NCBI RefSeq assembly: GCF_020509005.1
Contig: NC_063020.1
Coordinates: forward strand, 434,001-498,000
Source: Fulvia fulva
Taxonomy: Eukaryota; Ascomycota; Dothideomycetes; Mycosphaerellales; Mycosphaerellaceae
Direction of reading: 5' to 3'
DNA: 64,000 nucleotides
Positions 10,850 to 22,691 of the stretch are shown one piece after another. A program made the translations under genes and the position numbers. How positions within the stretch are numbered: the first letter of the stretch is position 1; each line of letters starts with the position of its first letter. The notes beneath the pieces are model-generated. The model saw only the letters and a list, made by a program, of their open reading frames with translations. It was not told the origin of the DNA and made no database searches.

Positions 10850-13400
10850 TAGTCTAACGATCGCCTTATATATTACCCTTACCTTATCGAATATTACTCC
10901 CTATATAGACGCTATAAGCCTCTTTATCGAGGCTTCGTTAACTTACGCTCGACTCTAGGCTTTCTTAATCTATACGTTCTAGCTTAGCTTCGGGTCGAGC
11001 TAGATCCCTAGTACTCGTAGCTCCGCTAATAGCTTAGTCTCGTAGCCTTAGATTCTTACCGCCGCCTTTATATTATAGTATGTTCCCGCTTTACTAAAGT
11101 GTATAAGCTAGTACTTTTTAGGGGCGAACCGGGCACTATACTTCTTTACCTACTCCTTACATTTCTTATGCCTATCTTTAAGGAGGCAATAGTTCTCCTC
11201 TATCGAGGCTAACTAGGCTAGAATGTTTATATTATCTATAAATCCCGATACTAAGGTTTACGGAGAGGTAAGTAGGGGGATTAGATCAGACATAAATATT
11301 AGAAATAGAATAGAGGAGAGAGTAGATCCCTAAGGTATTCTAGCCTCTACCTTTACCGGGTCGGACGTATACCTCCCTAGGACTAGGTATATTGTCCGTT
11401 CCTAGAGAAAGGAGTAGACGAACTTCGTTACCTACTAGGGGATGCCTTTCTACTATAGGATATATATTAGCCTTTAGTATAAGACGTTATCGAAGGCTTC
11501 TACGACGTCGAGGGATAGTAAGGACGCCGCTTAGTTCCTACCGTAGTACTAGAGGGTCTAAACTTGCTCCGTAATTAGCTCTATTACTATTAGTATCGAT
11601 CGCTAGCTTCTTCCCCCTATCTATATTACTAGGAGTACGTAGTTGTCCTCGGCTAGCTACGTAAGTCTCTAGGCTACTATCTTTTCTAGGACCTTCCCTA
11701 TCGTGTTTAGAAGTACAATTAGTCTATACGATTTGGGCTAAGTATAGTCCTCCTTCTATAGCTTACGTAGTACTACTATTATAGACTCTCTATACAGCTT
11801 TGGGTAATACCCTAGCCGTAGGTACGCGGTAAATAGGTTTATAAGGCTCGGCGCGATCTCTTCTCTATACTCTTTTAGTAGTATATTTAGTATCCTATCT
11901 AGGTCTAGGGCTTTTCGTCCTTTTAGCTTACTTATAACTCCTTTTACTATATTAGAGCTAACGGCCTAATCTATATCTAGGGGTTCCGGGTAGATACTCG
12001 GGTCGATGTCCGTAAGATCTATCTCTACTTACGTAGAAAAGAAATAGTCGGCTAATACTTTTACTATACCCCGGGGCGTAGTCTAGGCAATTCCTTCGCG
12101 GTCTATAATTAGAGGGAAGTAAGGGGTTCGTTACTCCTTAGGTAGTCGTGCCTATTTAGCTAGTCTCTATATCTATTCCGGGTTTTCTATAACGAGCCCG
12201 ATCGTCGCTCTCTAGTCCTATAGCTTATCGCGTCTTATCTATACCTTCTTCTCTTATATCGCGTAATAGTATTGCTCCTACGTCTCTTAGGTATACTTCT
12301 TCATCTACTATCGCCTTGCCCTTCTAGTATCCTTTACCTTCGTAGAGTATTTAGAGGTCTAGAAGGCCTTCTACTATATTAAGGGCCGGAGTAACGGCGT
12401 ATATTATTCTGCTACTTACTATATAACCGAGGTAATCTGTTCCGCTACTTGATCTAGCTAAGCTATCGTTACGAGTTCCCTATACTACGGTAAGTTCACT
12501 ATTAGGAAGTCTCTTATATCGTCCTAGCGTACCTTCTTCTAGTTACGGCGTAGTTCGCTTACTAGCTCCTCTATCGCCTTCACCTCTAGCGTCGTCTAAA
12601 TAGGGATATAGTCTAAGGAGGCCTCTAGCGCGTAGTTCGGTCGGTATTAGACTAGTCTCTCTCTAAGTTCTTATAATAGAAAGTATAGGTCGATTATACT
12701 TATACTTATACGGGCCTTCTACGTCTCTATTCCCTTTAGTATTACTAAGACCATTCCGTAGCGTACGGTTATATCTAGTAGCTTTCCCCCTAGGAAAGCG
12801 TACGGGGGAGTGAATTCGAGTCCCTATTATAGGTAGTAGAGGTTAAAGTCGCCGAGGAGTACTTACTTCGTATCTTAGCTAAGGGTCCGCTCTAGGTAGG
12901 CGAGGGTTCCTAGTTCCCTACTCGTCCGACCCCGCGGTAGCGGGTTATAAACGTTATAGATATAGATAGAGCCTTATGTCGTGTCGATCTAGATTAATAT
13001 TATGTCTCCTAGGTTGCCCTACTACGGTAGTATAACCTTCTACGACTTAAGGTCTATAGTCTTACTTACGTATATATATATCCTCGGGATAACGCCTTGT
13101 TAGCCCGCGATTACGGTATAGTATCTCCGGTTATTATAAGTAGCTAGAAGTCCTACGTAGGTGTTGATCTATAGTTCCTATACTATAATAACGTAGTGCC
13201 GTAGCGGATCTAGCTCTTATAGAAAGTAGCGCTAGACCTTGTCCCTACTTTTGTTTACGTTATACTATACGATAGTAATGTCGTCGTATAGTATTATTCG
13301 TTATCCGTAAGGTCTATTTCCGTACTAACCTACTATGTCTCCTAAGCCTATATCTCGCTATCCGGCTAGCCCTAGGGCCGCTAGGGCGCCCTAAAGATTC
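10850..13400 (-). pseudogene. LINE a ORF2: APE endonuclease and reverse transcriptase
   Basis: Minus strand, N to C. The endonuclease domain lies at about 13350-12550, with VLLGDFNLYYL recognisable and the downstream SDH motif degraded. A linker follows, then RT at about 12000-11100, with the primer-grip-like LDPKLS just after. The RT catalytic site reads FIDN (11231-11242) instead of F-A/V-DD. Dozens of TAG codons mark former Gln and Trp. The C-terminal tail is lost at the F1 junction. Confidence 0.8.
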
Positions 13401-14160
13401 GTATTTAGCCTAGTTTATTAGTAGCCCGGTTAAGGTGTCGAGGCCTACCGGGAGGTAGATACGTTTAGGGTTAGGTTCTCCTATTCGTCTCTTCTACCCT
13501 CTTCCTCTTACTCGGCTCGAAGCCCTTATATACGGTAGGTCCCTCCTACTATCGTTAGGGGTATCTAGCTAGTATAGAGATCCTTACTTGTCTCGCTCGT
13601 TCTTATACTACTATTCTAGCTAGGTATTAGTTTGAATACGCTAGGTGCCTTCTACCGTAGTATATATACCTACTCTCCTTTTTTAGGTATTCCCTTCCCT
13701 AGTATAGGCCTACGTAGTAGGGACACCTTAGGGTCTTCTCCCCGTATTTTAGGGCGATATGACCGTACTATTAGTATTAGAAGTATTGTAGTACCCTATA
13801 GCTACTCTAATAGATCTCCGTATCTATTCGCTCGTAGTTCTAGAATAGTCTATTATCTAGTATCTAGTTAGCTTGTTCCGCTGTCTCTACCTAGATAATA
13901 AGCGATAAATACGTCTTCTCTCGGTCTACTGTCTTATATAACTAGACCGCCTTTGTTAGTCGTACTCCTAGGGAGGTGTTCTAGTTCTATACTTAGAGGT
14001 AGGGAAGGTCTTCGACCTTAAATGTCCTAGGGACCCCGTAGGCGATAACGGTATACTATTAGTAGGAGACTCGTACCGACTTCGCGACTTTAGTAGTCTA
14101 CTCCTTATAGGTCTCTAGTTTTCGTCTATTATACTCCTATATAGTAAAGAGTCTTACTAC
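13400..14160 (-). pseudogene. LINE a ORF1/ORF2 boundary region, degraded
   Basis: Upstream of the endonuclease on the minus strand. By analogy with LINE-1, the end of ORF1 with its zinc knuckles should lie here, but I could not recover them confidently. TAG codons are frequent. An open frame on the other strand at 13632-13871 is an antisense shadow. Confidence 0.4.
14156..14160 (+). repeat. Left target duplication of gypsy B (ACTAC)
   Basis: ACTAC directly before the left LTR, repeated at 26855-26859 after the right LTR. One base of ambiguity exists (TACTAC also fits). Confidence 0.8.
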
Positions 14161-14485
14161 TATTAACGAGCTAAGGGCCCCCTTTAGACTTTAAAATTAT
14201 CGTGTTAAATCTCGTTAACCTTTAACGGCTAATTCCGCGGTAGGAGTATATAGGGGCACTACTAAGATATATATAGTTAGGAGGCGACCTTAGTAGGAAG
14301 CTAGGATTTATAAAGAATCTCTCTCTAAGGCAAAATACGGGAATCCAAAATTTTTAGATTTATTATCTTTTAGGATCTTAGTATATATTTTACGGCCCGC
14401 GGACTAGTAAATATATAAACCTACGCGTAAGCTATTCTAAGGTCACTAGGCGCGCTCTTACTTACTAGGGTAGTTAGTCGTCTAT
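14161..14485 (+). repeat. 5' LTR of gypsy B (325 bp)
   Basis: Begins TATTAACGAGCTAAG (TG altered to TA) and ends GTCGTCTAT. Matches 26530-26854 with transitions only, and 57988-58305 in reverse. Confidence 0.88.
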
Positions 14486-14699
14486 ATTTTAGTAGTTACT
14501 AAGGGGGGTTTTAAGTATATACCCGGTAGTATTATTAGTACATTTTAGTAAAATCAAGGTTAAGGTCGACTCGAAGTCGAAATCTTAAGGTATTAAGGCA
14601 CCTAAGGTCAAGGTTCTTAGCATTAAGCAAAGTAAGTATAACGTTATAAGCAAGGTTACGAACAAGGTCATAAGTTTTAGTTATGTCTTTATTAAGGTT

Positions 14700-17600
14700 T
14701 AAGTCGTTTACTAGTATTAGAGCTGGCTAAGAGTTACTAGAAAGTCTAACGAAGGTATATAGGCCTTATAGGGAGGCTATAATCCTAGAAGGGATAGAAG
14801 ACTCGGATAGCGACAAAGATAACATCCCGGAGGCTTTAGGCTCTAATAAGGATAAAGAAAGAGTACGACGAAATGACTAAGAAGAGAATAACTTAAATAA
14901 GGGCACTATAACGTTAGGAATTCCCTATAGTCCGGATGCGATAGTAGCCTTATTTAGCCGTCTTACTATTGCTATAGAAAATGTAGGACCTCGCTTCCCT
15001 ACTCTAGGGAGTCCGGAAAACCCCCTCTTTAATAGTAGGAACGCTACTGAATTCTAGGAGAGGTTTAATAATCTTATAGACTAGTATCTACTAAGGCTAT
15101 TAATTAAGAAAGACAACTTCTAGGGTCGTTTCGAGCGTAACTACGAGACTACTATCCGACGTTTAGTAATAAGGTTAGAGGGATAGTAAGTGAGGCGGAG
15201 CACCTTTAGGAGGTCCTTCTTAGCTAAATTTTCGAGATTCGATGCCTATTCGATATTAGGAAGTCGAGAATACCTAGAAGAGATAGTCCGGGCCGAGAAA
15301 GGGAAAAGCCCTAAGGAATAGGATATAAAGGAGTTTATCCGTCTCTTCGTGGCCTCTAGTAACCTAATTAATCCCGTAGCCGTCTTCTACTTTAGGGGCT
15401 CCTAGAGTCAGTTACTAAGGCAGTTTATAAGAAATGTAGGCTCTATCCGAAGTAGCCTAAGAAGTTTCGGCGCTTTCAAAAGATACTAGACGAGGCGACA
15501 ATTATTACTAATAGTGAAGAAGGATAGAAGGCCGTATATACGGACTTTCTACTTACTTTACCGTAGCTTTATCGGTTAGTTATAAAGCAGATACCGCGCT
15601 TAATCCCTAAGATTAATACACTTAATAAACTAGCTATTTCCGCTACTATCGACGATAACCTTATTTAGAAAATAGTAGAAATAAGTATTTAGGCTTACTA
15701 ACGAGGTCGCGCGGCGTAGGTTAGATCCTTTAACCCTAGTGAAAATTAAAGGTCTATATAACTAGAGAACCCCGATCGCGTACCTAAACTATAGGTTTAC
15801 TTAATATAGCGCCCGTAGTTATAGAACCGCGAGCGGTCTAAAGCGCTTAATAGGTACTATTATAACTATAGTAGTACGGAACATTAGGCTAATAGGTGCC
15901 CCGCGATGCTATTCCTTATCTTATAAGGGTATGTCTTTTTAGCGACGAACAACTAGTAGTACCTAGGAAAGAAGACCGATCTAAATCCTTCTAAGTTTAA
16001 CTTCCGACGGGACTATAGCAAACCTAAGCTCCTTAATATACTTCCGTAGCTTAAGGAATACTATAGCCCGATTCTATCTAATAAGGACATAAAAATCCCT
16101 ACGCTTTAGAAACAATAGATAGGTTGAGATTATACTAGTGTCTTAAGCGTAAAGCTTCCTAACTACTCTAAACCTCTACCTAATAACCGACACCTTATAG
16201 AATACGGCCCTTAAGATACTAGATCTAGGTAGTAACCGACGGCTACTAGTAGTTACTAGATCTAGTTTAAGGAAGAAGAAGAACCGGCTCTATAAGGGAG
16301 TAGGATTATAAACTACGACGAGGTTAAGGTTAAGGCCTACCTAATCTAGAGTAACAAATCTCGAGGCAAAGCTCTAGTAGGAATTATAAAGAACCTGAAT
16401 CCTCGAACTAGGTCTAGTATATAGGTAATAAGAGAACGAGCCGAGGCCGCTAAAGCTATACGATAAGAACTCGAAGAGGAGATCCGGTAGGAAGACCTCG
16501 GTTAGTAGGAGGTAGAGATAATTAGAGACGCCGGTTCTAGGGCTAGTAGAAGCTAGTTAACGGTAGCGTTAGGGGAGACTCTTAGAAGAAGGACACCTAA
16601 GCCTCGAGCTAAGTCAAGGCCTACGCCCTCGGAATAGCCGGTAGGGCCTATTAATACCCTATTCGTATAGCGTAAACGGCTATAGAATACAAAGACGATA
16701 AGGATTAATAACTACGTCCGATAGTACGGTACTCGAGGTAGGCCCGTTACTAAGGAGGAGGGAGTGACCTATTAGATTGATCAAATCCTTTAGACTACGT
16801 TTCTTAACGTTAATGCCCGCGACTAGTTTCGGTATAGTCGCTAGTTTAAGACTACCTTATTTAGGAGAGTAGTAAATACCCCTAATTTATAGTCTAAGCT
16901 TACTACCGTCCGTAAGTTAGCTAGCTAAGAAGGGACTAAAGTCCGTACGAGTCATATCGCTACCTATAAAGACGAGGAAGAAGGCGCTAATAAAGAAGTC
17001 TTTCGGGATAATTATTAAGCTCGCTTTATAGGTATGTTCTTAACGATATTATGTAGTAAGGATGCTGTCCCTACCGCCGGGTTGTACGAAAATATTAAAA
17101 AGATCGGTCTCTCTAGTATACTAGACGATTTTATAATAGTACCTAGCCCTTAGGTAGTTACCGAGCTTAGGACTAGTAAAGGTTAGACTCGAGCCCTACT
17201 TAACGAGAGATCTAAAGTCAACATTATTAGCCCGAAATAGTATATAAGTTTGGCTTGCCTATCGTACCTAGCGCCTACTTGTCCTTTCGAGGAGCGGGTA
17301 GAAGAGCGAAGTTTAAGGGGGTAATTTTAAAGCTTAATACTTAGGTATTTAGTATATACTACTAGATCGACATGTTTGTCTCCGCTAATCTAGATTTGCC
17401 TACGATCCTTAGCCGCCCTTAGTATAGGAAGGTACGACTAATAGACCGTAACTACGACGATAGATTATAGGAGGGAATAATCGCTAGTAGGAAAGATAAA
17501 AGTGTAATATTCACGGCTATTATAGGTACTAACAAGTACAAAACTCTTTAAGAACTTCTATAGTCCTTAAAAAATACGAACGCGGGTTGATTTATAGTAG

Positions 17601-17933
17601 TTAACCCGCTATAAGTATTAGAAGTCCGGTTTTAAAATAAGTCCGCTTTTCGAGTCTAGTCGGGGAGACCTTAGTAAATATATTAGGGGCGGAGTATCCT
17701 AATAATACGGCGTATCGACATCGACAAGAAGGTATAACGAAGCTAAACCCTAAGCCTATAGATACGACTATCTTCGACTACTTTAAGAACTACCGCGGCC
17801 CCGTATTATAATAAAGAGAAAATGTCCTCGACCTTAGCCTATATTCGAAGAAATTGCTAGAACTACTCGGGAACCGCTAATACTTAAGCGCTAAGGTGAC
17901 TACTAACGCTCTAGGAGAGTAGGTCATTACAAA
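14700..17933 (+). pseudogene. gag: gypsy B gag and upstream pol, RIP-broken
   Basis: A gag capsid-like stretch is readable around 15040-15190 (ATEF-ERFNNLID and RRLVIRLEG). A former CCHC knuckle lies at about 15855-15902, where the Cys codons are now Tyr and STEH-ANRCP remains. The segment from about 16000 to 17933 should contain protease, but no safe DTG/DSG motif was found. TAG codons are abundant. LINE-1 interrupts the polyprotein at 17946; reading resumes at 22692. Confidence 0.65.
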
Positions 17934-17946
17934 TATATACTCCGTA
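17934..17946 (+). repeat. Left target duplication of LINE-1
   Basis: 13 bp TATATACTCCGTA, repeated exactly at 22679-22691. Confidence 0.9.
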
Positions 17947-17977
17947 ACTCAAACGACAAACAAGCACTACGATCAAC

Positions 17978-19081
17978 ATGGCAATCGAGGCAGCAACACG
18001 AAACGCAAGAAACAACCCTTAAAGAGACCCGAGACAGACCTAGGGCCTAACGACCTGGGCAACAATCGCGAGCCAACCCACCCCCCCTCAAAGCACAGTA
18101 CTACGAGTCCATATTACGGACCAGAAAGAGAAGGAAGAGATAGGAAAGATGACCGGGAGGGAGATAGTCGAGAAGATCGGAGTAAAGGGAATAGTAGGGG
18201 CAAGGGCAGACAACAAAGGGGTCAAGCTGTTTATAGCACACGTACAGGACAAGAAGGCCCTCGAAATAAACAAGGAGTGGACACTGAAGATCGGGAGCAC
18301 AGCGAAAGTCTCCCATCAACAGTACATAGTAATTGCGCATAGGGTCCCACGAACCTTTGATACACAAAGGGATACACTAAACCTCTAGAGGCAAAACCAG
18401 GTAACAGCACTAGGACTACAGATCACAAAGACAGCGTGGGTCAAGAAGAAGATAGAGGAGGGCAAGAGGGCCTCCTCGCTGATCTTATGGGTTGCAACAC
18501 CAGAGCAAGCGAACAAGGTCTTAGACTAAGGGTTGTACTGGGACTTTGAGAGGCTGGATGTAGAAATCCATCAGAGCAACCACAGAATCCTTCAATGTTT
18601 CAACTGTCAACAGTACGGACATATTGCCCCAAAGTGTAGCAAAGCCACACCAGTCTGCTCACACTATGCTGGTGATCACGCGACCCAAGAGTGCTAAAAA
18701 CGGAAGGAGGACACAAGATGCGTAGCATGTGGGAGAAAACACCCGGCATGGTCAAACTAATGCCTAGTTAGACTATTAGCCCAGTGGAGAGCGCGGGAAG
18801 CAAGGGTAACAACACCAACCAGGTTCCTAGTAGGTGAACAGAAACAACCAGAGAGAACCACCCACCCGAATAAGAGACCCCGGCCACAAGAGGAGCTACA
18901 AATAGTGCCAGCAATAGGGAGACCAACGTTCTTGTACAAGGCAGCGCAGAGCAATAGACAAATGAGAATCAACCAAATGATAGGGAGCCAACCCCAAAGG
19001 GAAGAACAGGAGGAGGGACGGGAAAACCAACAGCAAGACCAACAGCAAGACCAAACGGACCCAGACACAAACATGTCCTAA
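17978..19081 (+). pseudogene. LINE-1 ORF1: RNA-binding gag-like protein with zinc knuckles
   Basis: From ATG 17978 to TAA 19081, 367 codons in one frame without frameshift, but with about six internal TAG codons at Gln/Trp sites. Near 18598 it has the CCHC knuckle CFNCQQYGHIAPKC. A second knuckle follows with one Cys changed to Tyr (CSHYAGDHATQEC), then a third, CVACGRKHPAW. The C-terminus is Gln-rich. Such ORF1 proteins coat LINE RNA. Its stop codon overlaps the ORF2 start (TAATG), which suggests coupled termination-reinitiation. Confidence 0.85.
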
Positions 19082-22000
19082 TGCCTCATACTAACAGACT
19101 ATTAATCATTCAGTATAATGTGAACAGAAGCAAAGACAAGGTCCAAAGGAGCTTTCTACAAGCCTTAGACCCGGAGGAACACCACATTATAGCAATATAG
19201 GAACTATGGATCAACCCATACTCTAGGATTCCATCAACTGTGCGAGACCCGAGATACTACGTAGTAATAAACAGAACCGAGGGAGTCCTACGAACTTGTA
19301 TCTATGTCAGTAAGAAGGTACTAGCAGAGGACTAGCAGGCCTGGCCGAGTACCGACAGGGATATCACCACAGTGCAGCTCAAAACAACTCAAGGCCAAGT
19401 CCTAATCCATAGCGTATACAACCCACCTCTAGAGTCCAGAAGCAGCACACAACTACACACGCTAGGAAGGCTCCCGGAAGTAATGAACTAACAAAACCAC
19501 AACATCGTGATAGGAGATTTCAACCTCTACCACCTAAAGTGGGGATCGGACTTCACCCTAGCACACCACTTCTTAGCAGGGAGGCTCATTGGTCAGATGG
19601 AAACAGCCCAAATGGACTTGATCACGCCAAAGGGAACAGAAACTTAGGCTAGAAACAACAGTTCTAGCACGCTAGACCTATGCTTTATGTCCCACGCCTT
19701 AACACGACGGGTAGAAAGCTGTACAGTCAATGACCAACTAGAGTCCTCATCAGACCACTATCCAATCCAAACCGACATCCAACTCATAGTTGAGGAGGAG
19801 AGGGAACCTGAGAGGAGGCTCTGCTAGAAGCAGGCCGAGTGGACACTAGTACAGTAGCGGCTAGAAGGCGAACTAGAACAGGTGAACATTGACAATATAC
19901 ACATAACGGAGGGGATTGACCAAGCAGTGGAGCAGCTGATAGAAGCTATACAAAGGGCAGCCCAGGCCTATATACCTGAGAAGAGATGGTCGCTATACTA
20001 GAAGCTATACTGGACACTAGAGTGCACAGTCAAAGTCAAGGAGGCAAGGAGAGCAAGAAGGAGATAGGAGCAACGACGCACCTAAGCAAACTGGGAAGCC
20101 TATAACAACGCGTGCAAAGCAAAGAAGGCGCAGATCAGAAGAGACAAGACGTAGGAGTGGAGGTCAACTATAGGGATGATCACAGAACACCCGGAACAAA
20201 TCTGGAGACTAGTAGAATGGGCCAGGAAACTAGACGAGGAACGAAACTCCCCGCCCCAGTTTCCCTCAATATAGGACTAAGACGGGGAAACGCAAACCAC
20301 TCCGATAGGGAAAGCGAAAGCATTCGTAGACCACTTCTTCGGGACTCAGGTAGAGGCAGACCTAAGCAACATCCTAGGAACACACATTCCTCCGCTAAGG
20401 GAGGCTAACTAGCAAGTGTCTACTATAGAGATCGGAAACATTATCAAGAAACTGAAGGGCAATAAAGCCCTAGGCCTAGACAAGATCCCTAACTGTTACC
20501 TAAAAGCTAGCAGCAGCCTTATCACTCCAGTGCTTGCGCTAATCTTTACCCAGTACATAAAGTAGGGGTATTGCCTAAAGGCCTTTAGGCAATCACTGAC
20601 TTGCGTCCTAAGGAAACCCCAAAAGGAAGACTATACTAAGTTGAAGTCATACAGACCAATTGCGTTGCTGAACACACTAGGGAAGCTCCTAGAGAAGGTC
20701 GTGGCTATAAGGCTCACCGGAATAGTAGAAGAACACAACCTCCTCCCGGCAACGCAAATAGGGGGGAGACAAAAGAGATCTACCCTCACAGCAGTCGAAC
20801 TGATCATAGAGCAAATCAGACACATCTGGCACTATGGCAACAACAAGGTAGCCTCACTACTTTCACTAGACATATCAGGGGCTTTCGACAATATGTCCCA
20901 CGCAAGGCTCCTACACATCCTTAGAATGAAAAGCATCCTAGCCTAGATAGTACACTTTATATAGTCATTCCTTAAGGACAGAACAACCTAGATCCTCCTA
21001 GGGTCCTTCAAAGCCCCGTAGACCCTAATTGCGAACACGGGCATCCTATAGGGCTCTATACTCTCCCCAATTCTGTTCCTCCTCTTTATGGCCGACCTGA
21101 CCCTACTCCTAGAAACAGCAAACACCTTAGTATCGGGGTTCGTGGATAACACAAATATCCTAGCGTGGTCGGGGTCTATAGAGGAAAACTGCGCACTCCT
21201 AGAGGAGAGACATAGACAATGCGAAAAGTGGGCAAGAGAGCATAGGGCAAAATTCGCACCGGACAAGTACCAACTTATCCATTTTAGTAAGGCAAAGACA
21301 AAACACAACTTAGCAGCACTAGTAAAAATCCAGGGGTTCGAGACCCATCCTATAAGGGAACTCAGAGTCCTTGGGATATAGCTAGACCCGAAACTCAGCT
21401 AGGGACCACAAGTGAAGAAGGCGCAAGCGAGAGCGGACACTAACAGACAATCAATCGAGAGACTCACTACGTCAACCTAGGGGGCGACCTTCACAAAGGC
21501 CTAGACTATGTACAAGGCCATTGTTAAGCCCGCAATGCTATATAGAGTAGCAATTTAGGCAGCGGAAAAACACATCCCGAAGAGAATTGAGGACCCCCTT
21601 AACAGAGCGTAGGCAGCCTGCCTAAAGAGAGTACTAGGGGCATACAAGTCAACCCCTCACAGGACAATAGAAATGGAATCAGGTACAGCCCCCATCAGGG
21701 AGTACCTCCAGGGCATGAGGTGTCAATACGCAGAGAAGACATCAGCATACCTAGCCTAGGGAACCATCCAAGCAGCTACTCAAAGGATAAGAACCCAGTA
21801 GGAGAGGAGGAGAAGACCCAACCGGCCACACATGATCCTATAGAAGGAAGCAGACCTAAAAACATCACAGGAAATCCTAGTAGCCCTTGAACAGAGAGAA
21901 GCTCTGAGGGAGCAAGCTAACACAGGGGACAAAGGGAAAAAGAAGCAAAGCCAAGCAGAAAGGATCGCAGGTCACCTATAGGAAACGCGTTAGAACCAAA

Positions 22001-22482
22001 AACCGGTGAGGCCAGGAGCCCTACTAGCGGCCAGGACCTTCGGGAGGTATAACTACCTTATCTATAAAGACCTGAAGAGGGCGGAAGCAAGCATAGCTAT
22101 CCAGATTCGCTCTGAGCACATTGGGCTGAGAGCATACTTATACCAAAGAAGAGTCCCAGGATACGATTCCAAACGTTGCCCCTGTAGCTACCTATCCCAA
22201 AACCCGGAGTACATAGTGCTGAACTGTACTAAGTGGGTAAAAGGGAGAAGCCAGTGGAGGGCGAAGGCAAGAGACAGGCAATACTAGGCCATTATCCAGG
22301 ACAGACAAGATATAAGGAGAGTGACAAGATGGATCCTTAACGAGGACTACCTAGAGCAATTCTCCCTAGCAGTAGAAACGGAAAGGTGGATAGAGAGGAG
22401 GGAGAGAGAGAGAAGAGCCGGGGAAACAGAAGGGAGAAAGGGAATCGAGAGGAGGACATCACTAGGGTTACGGGCAAGGTAG
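19081..22482 (+). pseudogene. LINE-1 ORF2: APE endonuclease, reverse transcriptase, Cys/His tail
   Basis: One continuous frame from ATG 19081 to about 22482, some 1,130 codons, broken only by TAG codons. The APE-type endonuclease is at 19100-19800 (IVIGDFNLYHLKWG and SSDHYPI). RT spans about 20430-21400 (YRPIALLNTLGKLLEKV, LDISGAFDNMSH); its catalytic site reads FVDN (21139-21150), having lost the second Asp. The tail has a CPCSYLSQNPEYIVLNC cysteine motif near 22177. I found no RNase H domain between RT and the tail, unlike classical Tad. The final TAG may be natural or a mutated codon; the next stop is TGA near 22516. Confidence 0.87.
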
Positions 22483-22678
22483 TCATAGGGTAACAACTAT
22501 GACACTAGCGTACCCTGAAGGAAGGAGAACGAAAGGACAAGACAGGAAAGAACGAGGAGGGCAAAGACGAGGAGGTTTTCATCCGTTAATCGGGTTTCCT
22601 ACCTACACAAATAGACCTAAATAGCGAGAGACCTGCATAGGCCATAGGGCACTAAAACAGGCGAATGAATAATCTATC
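22483..22678 (+). other. LINE-1 3' UTR and TCTA tail
   Basis: About 200 bp, resembling the 3' ends of LINE b (30590-30748) and LINE c (8630-8777), including a GGGTTTCC block and terminal ATCTATCTA repeats instead of poly(A). Confidence 0.75.
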
Positions 22679-22691
22679 TATATACTCCGTA
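22679..22691 (+). repeat. Right target duplication of LINE-1
   Basis: Exact copy of 17934-17946, next to the TCTA tail. Confidence 0.9.

Larger units (their letters stand above)
10834..14160 (-). mobile_element. LINE a, main part (endonuclease and RT), minus strand
   Basis: RIP-saturated LINE of the LINE b/LINE-1 family. It pairs with LINE b in inverted orientation at coordinate sum 40,497 from 10834 to 11981. Its 3' part is missing because copia F1 sits at 10833. Its 5' part resumes right of gypsy B at 26860. The ACTAC flanking 14161 is the duplicated gypsy B target inside LINE a. Confidence 0.85.
17947..22678 (+). mobile_element. LINE-1 (Tad/I-like non-LTR retrotransposon), nearly full coding length
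   Basis: A 4,732-bp LINE with a perfect 13-bp target duplication and a 3' end in TCTA repeats. It encodes ORF1 and ORF2 that overlap by one base. It is far less mutated than the gypsy B that hosts it: normal CpA content survives between damage sites, so it is younger or escaped most RIP. It starts close to the ORF1 ATG and lacks the 5' ribozyme-like region of LINE b/c, so it is probably 5'-truncated. An inverted copy is at 62258-64000. Confidence 0.9.

Noticed and set aside
11392..11574. 60-aa frame repeated at 28923-29105
   Set aside because: Antisense shadow of the LINE a/LINE b RT domain.
13632..13871. 79-aa plus-strand frame with Ser/Tyr/Arg bias
   Set aside because: Composition typical of RIPped antisense LINE sequence; no recognisable domain.
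18088..18388. Several overlapping frames on both strands
   Set aside because: The plus-strand piece is part of LINE-1 ORF1; the minus-strand ones are shadows.
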